A stretch of DNA of 24,539 bases from a virus. Below, one piece after another: positions 6,013 to 14,347 of the stretch. A program made the translations under genes and the position numbers. Under the pieces are notes generated by a model. It was not told the origin of the DNA. It saw only the letters and a list, made by a program, of their open reading frames with translations, and did no database searches. Numbering within the stretch: the stretch's first letter is position 1; each line of letters starts with the position of its first letter. The stretch is from the IMG/VR virus record IMGVR_UViG_3300020474_001787, positions 1 through 24,539 of that record; one strand, given 5' to 3'.

Positions 6013-6034
6013 TTTTGTTCCTCTCTAGTGTATA

Positions 6035-6042
6035 TATTTATC
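6035..6042 (-). promoter_or_regulatory. T4-type late promoter box GATAAATA
   Basis: GATAAATA on the minus strand, 22 bases upstream of ATG 6012 and 3 bases after the stop codon of the 1163-residue gene. It would drive the 188-residue structural protein and the two genes after it. Confidence 0.65.
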
Positions 6043-6045
6043 CTG

Positions 6046-9000
6046 CTAAACATTAAAGCTGTAATTCCCGAACGGAATATACTGCTCTAAGCTGTTTCCA
6101 GTGGTGTTATCAATAACATATCTGTCAATTTCAAAGTCTAGCTGTCTAAAATCAAAGCCATTATTCTGTATATTTAACAGTATTTGGGCACTTGTACCTG
6201 GTTTACAGTAGCATAGCGGAATAGCACTTACATAGCCTAATTCTTCTACAGTATTGGTCTGTGCAGTAGACATCCATAATGGTAAGAAGTTTTGCTCTGT
6301 AGTTCCTACTTTACTTAAATTTTCTCTCATATTAGTTATATTACTAATGTATCTAGTTTGGCTACTTGGATCACTAATTTTAACTGCATCACTTGATACC
6401 TTAATTGGTGTTCCGTCCGGTCTAAATCTAAATGGATCACTTGATGTTGTAGCTACCAATCCTGCTGTTAGTTCAGCACCACTTCTTGTAGTTACTTGTA
6501 TAATACCATTAGCATCAATAGTAATACTACCACCGTTTCTAGATAGGATATTTAGATCATTTCCAAATGCTCTAACTAATACTGTTTGACCAATTGAGTT
6601 GGTAATTTCAAATACTGCCAATCCAGCACCTTCTTTAGATGCATCATCTCCTGTTTCGTACTCTACACTATCAACAGTAATTTTTCTGTCATTTAAAATA
6701 GTTTGTTTAGATGCCACTGAAGTAACACCTGATGTTATATCACTAGGATCAATAACTTCAACATATATAACTTCGTATATTGTATCTGTACTTCCTGTCT
6801 TTCTTGCTATCGCAGATTTTATTGCACCCATTTTAAATCTTTTTCTTTTATGATTTTTTCTAGTTGCCGCGATGTATTCTCTAATCTCTTTTGTTTCCAA
6901 TCCTGAATAAACTAACATCTTAACCTGCTTCTGTAAACCAAATTCTGGATCGTTTGGTCTATAAATTGATGCGGGTGTAAACACATTAGGATCACCGATG
7001 AAGTTGCTGTATGCAGACCTCTGTGTGCTTTTAAGAAGGGGTTTTACGTAGAGATTGCTGTACGTTATGTTGTCAGGATCGCTTACTATAATATTGAATT
7101 CTCTTGTAGTAGCACTAAATCCAAATCTATCCCTTGCTCGAATTGTAAACTTAAATTTTCTATCAGTAGTAGTTGTACCACCGTCCATTGAAAAGTCGTT
7201 GCCATCAATAGTTGTTAGTCCTAGTAGTGTACCACTAGCAAACTGTCTTACTTTACCTACTATCTCACCATTATAATTTAATACAAGTCCTGGTGGTAAA
7301 GTTCCTGCTGTAATATCATATAACAATGATGATGTTGAAACTGTTGTTGTAGCACTTACGGCAAATGTACTGATAAAGTTTGCATTAATGCTACCAAGTG
7401 CCGCCGCAGTATTCCAAGTAATTGTACTTTCAACTTCACCTAATATTTTAATTGTAAATGTTTTTTGTTTTTCAGCTATCAAAGATGCTTTGCTAATACT
7501 TGTATATCTTTTAGCTGATACAGTAAATTTATATTCTTTAGTTACCGCAGGCATATAAGGTACTCGTCCTGCAATCTCACCACTTGTTGGATCTATTGTC
7601 ATTCCTGGTGGTATGGTACTTGTTGTACCGTCATCATTATTCTGTTGTAGTTCATATGACAATACACCAGTAAGTGTATTAGGATCAAATACTTCTAAAA
7701 ATATTGTTACATAGTTGTTTGCTCTTTTGTAACCTAAGTCTGCTGGAGTTAACCATAATGGCGTTCTTAGATATGTATTATCAGCAGTAAATATTCCTGT
7801 TCCTATCTGCATGATAGTATTATCTGCACGTAGGAAATCATCTCCAACTAAAAATATTTGAAACTTACGTTTTTCAATAGTATCGCCATCACTAACACTT
7901 ACAGTGAACTCGTATATCCTGTTTAATTTCTTTGGACTTTGTGTAGGTATTGCGTAGTCATAACCTTGAGTATCATAGTAGTAACTTTCAAAACCGTTTG
8001 CACTTCTCATTCCATAATCAAAAGCAAAGGTATCATATTGTGTTTGATCGTAATATCCATTTCCGCTTCTAGCATCTAAGGCCATTATAGGATCAACAAT
8101 ACCAACTAGCTTACCATCTGTGGTTAGCGTTATTCCTGGAGGTAGCGTACCGTCACCATCTGATATAAAATATTCTAAACTTTGTCCTGTTGGTAAATCA
8201 GCATCAATGGCACTTAATTGGAAGTCAACTATGCTACTATCTAATATGTAAAAACTGTTGTTAGGTCCTAAAGGTAGTTTACCTGTATTAGTTGTCCATA
8301 CTGGATTGTCAGCACCTTGTACTTGAATCTTAAATGTTCTATCTCTAGTACCATCATTGTTTTTTGCTCTAAGAACAAATTCGTAGTCTGTATCTCTTGC
8401 TACTTCAAAAGGTGTTCCTACAATTTTATTATCTAGTAAACGCATACCATCTGGTAATGATCCACTAATAACTGTAATAACATCTGTGTTTAAATTAATA
8501 TCTGTAACAGAACCAGATTCTAAAAATATGTCTGGAGCACTTGCTTGAGTATATGTTAATTGGTTACCTACTATTTGTTTCATATAATCTTCTACGCCAT
8601 GTGCGGCATTTGTTTTGTAATGTAGCACCTGACCTGCTAGATATGAATAATAGTAAACACCGGTAACACCATAATATACACCACCAGCATCTGGAATGAT
8701 TCCTCCTGTGTATCCTTGTGACTTCGCTACTTGGTAAACACTATTTTGGGCTTCTAAGAAACTATATCCAAACGCATGAGATCCTCCTGCGTAAGGAATG
8801 ACCGTATCTGCTGTACCATGTATGTTTAAAAACTTTCTTCCTTTTAAAGGAGTCTTTGCAGTATTGTATTCTGCTGTCGTAACACCTGTTTCTCCAGATG
8901 GAATATAAAATGTATCATTTCTAAACATAGGATCAAAGAATTGTGTTCCTATTGTACAAACGACATCTAAAGATGTATCATCTATCTGTACGTATGCTCT

Positions 9001-9537
9001 ATTAGCCAATGCCGCACCATTACTAAATCCTACTATTCTAATTTTAGTATTATCAACGTTTGAATAATTTGTTAATTGTGTAATTAAGTCTTGCAACATT
9101 TCAACGTCTGGTGCTTTTGTATTTTCGTGTGCAACGTTCCAAGCATTATTATAACCAGTTGGTGCAACAAGAATATGATCACCTAAGTAATTTTCCCAAG
9201 CAGTAATTTCGTTAGGACCATTACCACCATTACCATGTAATAGTATTGCAACAGGTAAACGTTTATTTGTTAGTGCAGGTATTGTTGGAATTCTAATAGC
9301 AAAAGGATAATCATATGTTACAGATGATCCACCCTGTGTCCAAGTTTTGGAAATACCTATATTTGTAGCATTTTGTATTCTTGATTGAGCTGGAAGACTG
9401 ATAGAAGTTGTTCCTGGATCAAATCCTGTTCCACTTGCTGAACCTGGAGCAATAGGTAAAGTGATAGAAGTCGTAACTCTTTCTTGCAGAGTTGCTAGTC
9501 TATATCCTGAATTTTGTGTCCACTGTGGTACTGCCAT
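6046..9537 (-). CDS. Large virion protein: esterase domain (LpqC/PHB-depolymerase type) plus Ig-like repeats
   Basis: 1163 residues. After a short N-terminus (MAVPQWTQNSGYRLATLQER) comes an alpha/beta-hydrolase domain (about 75-330): oxyanion-region LLHGNGGNGPNE (99-110), nucleophile elbow GFSNGA with Ser172, Asp244 in HGTADTVIPYAGG, and His313 in NAAHGVEDY. This complete triad matches the polyhydroxybutyrate depolymerase/feruloyl esterase (LpqC) family, which cleaves esters. Four putative Ig (He_PIG/cadherin-like) repeats follow, each marked by an (L/I)PxGxxx motif: LPDGMRL (361), LPPGITL (465), IPPGMTI (642), LPPGLVL (747). The last ~340 residues hold DUF-like beta-rich segments and end FGNYSFNV. 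No signal peptide is present, as expected for a virion protein. It probably removes acyl groups from a host surface glycan; that substrate is a guess. It has its own late promoter box. Confidence 0.85.
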   Translation of the reverse strand: MAVPQWTQNSGYRLATLQERVTTSITLPIAPGSASGTGFDPGTTSISLPAQSRIQNATNIGISKTWTQGGSSVTYDYPFAIRIPTIPALTNKRLPVAILLHGNGGNGPNEITAWENYLGDHILVAPTGYNNAWNVAHENTKAPDVEMLQDLITQLTNYSNVDNTKIRIVGFSNGAALANRAYVQIDDTSLDVVCTIGTQFFDPMFRNDTFYIPSGETGVTTAEYNTAKTPLKGRKFLNIHGTADTVIPYAGGSHAFGYSFLEAQNSVYQVAKSQGYTGGIIPDAGGVYYGVTGVYYYSYLAGQVLHYKTNAAHGVEDYMKQIVGNQLTYTQASAPDIFLESGSVTDINLNTDVITVISGSLPDGMRLLDNKIVGTPFEVARDTDYEFVLRAKNNDGTRDRTFKIQVQGADNPVWTTNTGKLPLGPNNSFYILDSSIVDFQLSAIDADLPTGQSLEYFISDGDGTLPPGITLTTDGKLVGIVDPIMALDARSGNGYYDQTQYDTFAFDYGMRSANGFESYYYDTQGYDYAIPTQSPKKLNRIYEFTVSVSDGDTIEKRKFQIFLVGDDFLRADNTIMQIGTGIFTADNTYLRTPLWLTPADLGYKRANNYVTIFLEVFDPNTLTGVLSYELQQNNDDGTTSTIPPGMTIDPTSGEIAGRVPYMPAVTKEYKFTVSAKRYTSISKASLIAEKQKTFTIKILGEVESTITWNTAAALGSINANFISTFAVSATTTVSTSSLLYDITAGTLPPGLVLNYNGEIVGKVRQFASGTLLGLTTIDGNDFSMDGGTTTTDRKFKFTIRARDRFGFSATTREFNIIVSDPDNITYSNLYVKPLLKSTQRSAYSNFIGDPNVFTPASIYRPNDPEFGLQKQVKMLVYSGLETKEIREYIAATRKNHKRKRFKMGAIKSAIARKTGSTDTIYEVIYVEVIDPSDITSGVTSVASKQTILNDRKITVDSVEYETGDDASKEGAGLAVFEITNSIGQTVLVRAFGNDLNILSRNGGSITIDANGIIQVTTRSGAELTAGLVATTSSDPFRFRPDGTPIKVSSDAVKISDPSSQTRYISNITNMRENLSKVGTTEQNFLPLWMSTAQTNTVEELGYVSAIPLCYCKPGTSAQILLNIQNNGFDFRQLDFEIDRYVIDNTTGNSLEQYIPFGNYSFNV

Positions 9538-9558
9538 ATCAAATCCTTACTGTTACAG

Positions 9559-9566
9559 TATTTATC
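9559..9566 (-). promoter_or_regulatory. T4-type late promoter box GATAAATA
   Basis: GATAAATA on the minus strand, 21 bases upstream of ATG 9537, in the 44-base gap after the YHYH gene. The same gap carries a TAAGGAT ribosome binding region. Confidence 0.65.
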
Positions 9567-9581
9567 GGATCGTGATGGCTA

Positions 9582-10457
9582 TTAAAATGCTCTTTGTTGT
9601 TTTGTGCTAGGGCCAACAATATATGGATATACGGGCTGTAAATTTGAATCTACTGTTACATGATAACAGTATGTACCAGCAGTATATTCTGGTGTTTTTT
9701 CAAATCTACCGTTGTATTCATCTAATAAACCTGTACCAATTTGATACTCATGATCGTTAACAAATGTACCTGCTGTTTTGGCACCGTACAAGTAACCTCT
9801 ACCTGTAGGTTCTGTTGAATAGTATTGATAAGAGCTTGTCATTCTAACTACTGTTGATGATGGATCATTGTAGTCTGAATAACCATAAGGTCCGTAAATA
9901 GGATAACCGTCAAAACAATATCCTAAAATTTTACTGTGTCCATCTGCGTGTCTAAAGTGATCTCCACTAAAGTTACTTGCTGTATAATATGTTGCCGCCG
10001 GAGTTGCACCTGTAACCATTGCTGTATTCCAGCCTGCACTTGCTTCTGATGAACCTGTTGGTAAGTTTAAAAACTGTCCTGACATATAATGATATTGTCC
10101 TGAAAGCTCTGGCCATCCACCTGCATCATCTCCGCCATAGTTTGTTCTAAATTGTACAGCATTATATTCAAACCCTGTACCTGGTGCGTCTGCACTTGGA
10201 TCTAGTCCTGGAGGTACCGCGGCAACTCCCGCTGATGGGCTAAAAAATACAACACCATTGTTCATAATTCCAATTGGTGTAAGAGCAGTTACTAATTGTG
10301 GGTTAGACGTATTAGTTCCACCTCTGTAAGTAAATGAATAGTTATATGTTTGTGCCGCCGCTGTATTGGCGCTTGGTGAAAATGCGTTATTACCGAATGC
10401 CTTTCCAAATTGTGCTGGATTAGGTAAACCGTTTGATGTTACTGTTAGTGTTGCCAT
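9582..10457 (-). CDS. YHYH-family domain protein
   Basis: 291 residues matching the YHYH protein family by several marks: GQYHYM (120-125), HADGHSKILGYCFDGYPIYGP (about 170-190), LLDEYNGRF (244-252) and the ending TPEYTAGTYCYHVT...VYPYIVGP (255-283). The family is widespread in marine bacteria and often sits in secreted or surface proteins; its activity is not established, though the conserved His, Asp and Tyr residues could bind metal. The N-terminal third (NGLPNPAQFGKAF, PIGIMNNGVVFFSPSAG) is part of the same fold. No signal peptide is present, so it probably reaches the outside as a virion part. Its start codon overlaps the stop of the 234-residue gene (TAATG), which suggests coupled translation. 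Confidence 0.82.
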   Translation of the reverse strand: MATLTVTSNGLPNPAQFGKAFGNNAFSPSANTAAAQTYNYSFTYRGGTNTSNPQLVTALTPIGIMNNGVVFFSPSAGVAAVPPGLDPSADAPGTGFEYNAVQFRTNYGGDDAGGWPELSGQYHYMSGQFLNLPTGSSEASAGWNTAMVTGATPAATYYTASNFSGDHFRHADGHSKILGYCFDGYPIYGPYGYSDYNDPSSTVVRMTSSYQYYSTEPTGRGYLYGAKTAGTFVNDHEYQIGTGLLDEYNGRFEKTPEYTAGTYCYHVTVDSNLQPVYPYIVGPSTKQQRAF

Positions 10458-11161
10458 TAGCTTATTACTCCTGCGTCAAAGGATCTTGCATCTGGTGTTA
10501 ACATAGCACCAAAGTCAATATCAGTTTGATATATTAACCAATCTGACAAACCTCTAACATCGTTACTTAAAGATCCAAAATCAAATCCAGCTGTATTAGG
10601 TTCAATGTTTCTAATATCAACCCCGTATACTAAACCTTGTACGTTACCAGTTAAGGCACCTGCAAAGTTACTTGCTGTAAGTGTATTTACATTTGAAATA
10701 TCATTTCCTTGAGCATCTAAGTTTCCACCTAATTGTGGTGTAGTGTCTGATACAACATCAGCAGTAGAATTAATTGTTAAAATGTTTCCACTTACACTAG
10801 TGTTTGCACCTGCTCCACCTTGAATGTTTAATGTTTGTCCATCTGCTAACTGCATACTTCCTACATCAGAAACAACATTTAATTGTTGTAATCCGCCTGT
10901 AGCATTTATAGTAATACCTGTAGTAGAACTAGTTAGTGTTACGTTAGATCCTTGAACTAATTTTTTTAATTGTAAAGCTGAACCAACCTTTTGTGCAAAA
11001 ACACCCTCACCTGTATTACCTAAATTAGATACAGTTGTTGACTCTGGTGAACGAAGATCTAAATCATCAAAGTTTTGATTAACTTTAATAAATGCTTCAC
11101 GCAGATCATCACCTGTTCCGTCGTTTGCTAGTGTTCCTATATTAATTGTTTGTAAAGCCAT
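10457..11161 (-). CDS. Fibre-type structural protein with INIG module, 234 residues
   Basis: It starts TINIGTLANDGTGDDLREAF followed by KVNQNFDDLDLR, the same ~35-residue module as the 163- and 2247-residue proteins. The middle is a beta-rich repeat region typical of trimeric phage fibres (GSNVTLTSSTTGITIN, LADGQTLNIQGGAG, SVSGNILTIN, TTPQLGGNLDAQGNDISN). The C-terminus (GLSDWLIYQTDIDFGAM) differs from its neighbours. It is coupled to the YHYH gene, for which it may be the carrier; this is inference. A late promoter box lies 19 bases upstream of its ATG. Confidence 0.78.
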   Translation of the reverse strand: MALQTINIGTLANDGTGDDLREAFIKVNQNFDDLDLRSPESTTVSNLGNTGEGVFAQKVGSALQLKKLVQGSNVTLTSSTTGITINATGGLQQLNVVSDVGSMQLADGQTLNIQGGAGANTSVSGNILTINSTADVVSDTTPQLGGNLDAQGNDISNVNTLTASNFAGALTGNVQGLVYGVDIRNIEPNTAGFDFGSLSNDVRGLSDWLIYQTDIDFGAMLTPDARSFDAGVIS

Positions 11162-11180
11162 ATTTTCTTATCCTATACTG

Positions 11181-11188
11181 TATTTATG
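11181..11188 (-). promoter_or_regulatory. T4-type late promoter box CATAAATA
   Basis: CATAAATA on the minus strand, 19 bases upstream of ATG 11161 and 2 bases after the stop codon of the first-listed subtilase gene. It would drive the 234-residue protein and the YHYH protein. Confidence 0.6.
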
Positions 11189-11190
11189 CT

Positions 11191-12795
11191 CTATAAGTCC
11201 GTTTGATCATTACCACTAGTACCTCTAAATTTAAGAGGATTTGGACTGCTATAAGGCCAGTGTGCTACTCTGTTAGGAGCACCGTATAAACGTGGGTAAC
11301 TGTTACCATAGCTAAAACTTTCTGCTGTACCACTGTCGTATGCTGTTGGTGTACTATTATCTGTTAAAAACTTTTTAAACTGTGCCGCAGTTCCACCTGG
11401 GTTTGCTTGTAGCCATAAAGCACCCATTCCACATATTTGTGGAGCCGCCATGCTAGTTCCACCAATCTTAGCCATGTAGTGTGTTGAACTTCCTGGATAT
11501 AGCTGTTTACTTCCGTATGCACTTACTTGGCTAGTTGCACTAGAAATATCATCACCTGCGGCAATAATATCTATCCTTGGTCCGCGTTCACTATCTATTC
11601 TAACTTTTTCTTCACTACCATATTGTTGAGTATCCATATTTGCGACAAATAAAGTATCTTCACTATGTGGTGAACTAGGACGATTGTAATAGAATCGATA
11701 TGCTCCATAAGTAGCTGTGGTGTAGTAACTGTCATATATACCACTTCCATATTGTCCTGTTGTTAGATACGCACAAGGGTGATATGCGTTACCGGCCGCC
11801 TTGACACAAATGATACCTGCGTCAGTTAGCTGTTGTTGTTCTACGTCTGCTGAACTACTTTGTATAGGGTGTTTACTACCAGTCATTCCATAGTTTACAA
11901 ATGCACTTGAAAAGTTTGCTGGTGTAATATTCTGATTAACACCTTTGAAATAGATTGATGTTAGTTGTCCATTATTTGAATATGTATTAGAATAACCCCA
12001 ACTTTGATTTACAATAGTAGGACGTCTAAATCCTGTGTTAGGATCAATAGGTTTTTTCAAATGCCATTCTCTAATAACATCATAGATATCATTCATTGAC
12101 ATAGCACTCGTTCCACCAAAAAGTCTTACTGAATATAGTTGTGCATTCTTGGCCCAACCGTATGTCTTACCTGCGGCAATACCACAGCAATGACTACCAT
12201 GAGCACCTGCTCTGTTCGTATCTGAATAGTTGTTTGTATAGTGACCACTTGGCATGGTTCCACTTACACCAGATGCCGCATACCAATCTATTTGATTAAA
12301 TCTTGTAACCCCATTGTAATCTTCCCACTCAGGATGTCCTGTAGGATCAACACCGTCATCTTGTATAACAATGTCTACACCTGTTCCATCTAGTGTGTAG
12401 TTGTAATCTCCTGTGAAAGTCTGGTCTGCCGCTTGATCGGCTTGCCATTCTTTAAACAAGTGTCTATACAATCCCCAATTTTTATCAGTTTGTTGGTCAA
12501 CTAGTGTTCTTTGGAAATTATCATTTTGTACTGCATAAGGTTCAGCATACTGATCTATGCTTGAAGGTTCAACGTCAAGTATTCTTCCATCAGCTTTTAG
12601 TTTTTCTGCTTCTGCTGGTTCAAGCATATAACAAGTTATTCTATTGTTAGTTGATTTTGCGTGTGAAACATCACAGGTTCTATCAGGAAAGACATTTGAA
12701 TCAACACCAGCATCACTGCTAGTATCTCTTTGTAAGTCATAGTCTATTTCAGCTACATCTATTCCTTTGTTTGTTATTACTCTATATTCTTCCAT
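11191..12795 (-). CDS. Subtilisin-like (S8) serine protease, intact catalytic residues
   Basis: 534 residues. All key S8 positions are visible: Asp146 (VIQDDGVDPTGHPEW), His199 (GAHGSHCCGIAAG), oxyanion Asn336 (VKAAGNA) and Ser448 (GGTSMAAPQICGM). The first ~100 residues resemble an inhibitor-I9-like prodomain, with strand-helix-strand (NRITCYMLEPAEAEKLKADG, RILDVEP). There is no Sec signal peptide, so the enzyme is either cytoplasmic or carried on the particle. Sequence and order are close to the neighbouring 514-residue protein, so the pair arose by duplication; both share features such as KTYGWAKNA and a conserved (F)(R/K)RPT.V..SWGY. Its ATG overlaps the stop of that gene (TAATG). Possible roles are processing virion proteins or digesting host surface protein. 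The protease family call is very safe, the role is not. Confidence 0.9.
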   Translation of the reverse strand: MEEYRVITNKGIDVAEIDYDLQRDTSSDAGVDSNVFPDRTCDVSHAKSTNNRITCYMLEPAEAEKLKADGRILDVEPSSIDQYAEPYAVQNDNFQRTLVDQQTDKNWGLYRHLFKEWQADQAADQTFTGDYNYTLDGTGVDIVIQDDGVDPTGHPEWEDYNGVTRFNQIDWYAASGVSGTMPSGHYTNNYSDTNRAGAHGSHCCGIAAGKTYGWAKNAQLYSVRLFGGTSAMSMNDIYDVIREWHLKKPIDPNTGFRRPTIVNQSWGYSNTYSNNGQLTSIYFKGVNQNITPANFSSAFVNYGMTGSKHPIQSSSADVEQQQLTDAGIICVKAAGNAYHPCAYLTTGQYGSGIYDSYYTTATYGAYRFYYNRPSSPHSEDTLFVANMDTQQYGSEEKVRIDSERGPRIDIIAAGDDISSATSQVSAYGSKQLYPGSSTHYMAKIGGTSMAAPQICGMGALWLQANPGGTAAQFKKFLTDNSTPTAYDSGTAESFSYGNSYPRLYGAPNRVAHWPYSSPNPLKFRGTSGNDQTDL

Positions 12796-14339
12796 TAGTT
12801 ACCACTCGCTTTAAATCCTGTTGGACCTGTTGTGTCTAAACCTTTTTTCTTACTAAACGTTTTACTCTTACCTAAGTTTCCAAAGAATGCAATTCTATTT
12901 GAAGTTGCATCTGGACTCATCAAGTTTCTGTTATTGTTAAAGAAGTTAGATGGTGTATTTTCATCTGTTGAACCTTGATATAATAATCCTTTGATACTAT
13001 TCTTATGCCACCACTCACGTAGTTGTGCAGGAGTGTATCCCGGATTAAGTTGTAATACCAAACAGCTCATTCCTGCTACATTAGGAGTACTCATTGATGT
13101 TCCACTGAGATTTAATATTGCAGTACTGTTAGAATTTGTAGCACTAACAATATTTGTACCTGCCGCATAAACATCTACTCTTGGTCCTTTATCACTTGAA
13201 CTTGAACAGGCTTCTGAACTTGAATATAATGCACTATCTAAGTTACCACAAACAATAGTATGAGGGCCTATGTTACCTGCACCTCTGTTATAGTATATAG
13301 GATTACCTGCTGTAATATTTCCTGAATTAATACTTCTTGTAATGTAGTTGTTATAATCCACATCAGTTGAGTAACAAAGTTTTTGTCCTTGGTTACCTGC
13401 ACTCTTATGATAGTGTACACCTTCGTCTTGCATTTCTTCTACTTCTGCCATCAAGTTGTAAATCTGTGCATTGAATCTATTTGCACCATCTCCGATCATT
13501 CCGTATTGTGATTGTTTTACAGAACCAACACTTGATCCTCTAAAGTTTATATCAGTGATACTTGAGAAGTAACTTTTATATCCCCAACTAGCACTTACCA
13601 CTGTTGGTCTTTTAAATCCTGTAATTGGATTAACAGTTTTTGCTTTGTGAAATTCTTTGATAGCATCAAACCAATAGCTTGAGTTTACTGTATTCATATC
13701 CAAACAATATATGTTTGCGTTCTTGGCCCAGCCATATGTTTTACCAACTGCCGTTCCGGCACAGTGAGTAGCATGATAGCTTGAACTTGCTGAATTAGTA
13801 TAGTCTAGTGTTGCTATTGAAGAACAGTTAGGAAGTGTGTTCCATTGAAACTGTTGTAAGCGACTGTTACCGTTCTTGTCTTGCCATTCTTCGTGATCAT
13901 ATCTAAATTTTGTTTCTTGGTGTATGTAATCAATACCACTACCATCTAAATGATAATCATGTGATCCACCTATGTCACCTGTCTGAGAACCTGCTCCCCA
14001 AGGATTGCTTTCTTGTACGTGTCTTTTAAATCCCCAATTATCTCTTGAAGTAGCTGTAGCATTTCTAATAAATGTTCCTGCTTGTTCGTAGTCTAACCAT
14101 TCATCGTCCCATACCAAAGGTTCGTTTACACCACCTACTCTTGAATCTTTTAATAATGCCGTTGCTTCTTCATCTGTAAGAGCAACCTCCAACATACGTT
14201 TACTAATTGGTCTTTCGTTTACTGTTGAAACTTCTCTGTCAGGAATGTCAGTAATAGATGTAGAAGTATTCAGTTCATTTAAGAACTGTTCCTTGTCTAC
14301 CCCTTTATGTAATGAAACAACGTAATGTTTTTCTGACAT
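12795..14339 (-). CDS. Subtilisin-like (S8) paralogue with catalytic Asp replaced by Glu
   Basis: 514 residues, paralogous along its length to the 534-residue subtilase. His189 (YHATHCAGTAVG), oxyanion Asn316 (KSAGNQG) and Ser415 (SGTSMSTPNVAGM) are present. At the catalytic Asp position the sequence is IHQETKFRYDHEEW against VIQDDGVDPTGHPEW in the neighbour, giving Glu142 and losing the D-x-G turn. Activity may be lowered or lost. An I9-like prodomain (RMLEVALTDEEATALLKDSR) precedes the core, and a basic tail (SKTFSKKKGLDTTGPTGFKA) follows it. It lies 8 bases after the 876-residue fibre gene and overlaps the next subtilase, so the two proteases are made together and may form a hetero-complex. 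AGGGG precedes its ATG. Confidence 0.88.
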   Translation of the reverse strand: MSEKHYVVSLHKGVDKEQFLNELNTSTSITDIPDREVSTVNERPISKRMLEVALTDEEATALLKDSRVGGVNEPLVWDDEWLDYEQAGTFIRNATATSRDNWGFKRHVQESNPWGAGSQTGDIGGSHDYHLDGSGIDYIHQETKFRYDHEEWQDKNGNSRLQQFQWNTLPNCSSIATLDYTNSASSSYHATHCAGTAVGKTYGWAKNANIYCLDMNTVNSSYWFDAIKEFHKAKTVNPITGFKRPTVVSASWGYKSYFSSITDINFRGSSVGSVKQSQYGMIGDGANRFNAQIYNLMAEVEEMQDEGVHYHKSAGNQGQKLCYSTDVDYNNYITRSINSGNITAGNPIYYNRGAGNIGPHTIVCGNLDSALYSSSEACSSSSDKGPRVDVYAAGTNIVSATNSNSTAILNLSGTSMSTPNVAGMSCLVLQLNPGYTPAQLREWWHKNSIKGLLYQGSTDENTPSNFFNNNRNLMSPDATSNRIAFFGNLGKSKTFSKKKGLDTTGPTGFKASGN

Positions 14340-14347
14340 AGTAACCC

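Noticed and set aside
9538-9581. Rho-independent terminator in the gap before the 1163-residue gene
   Set aside because: No stable stem followed by a T run on the minus strand was found here or in other gaps.
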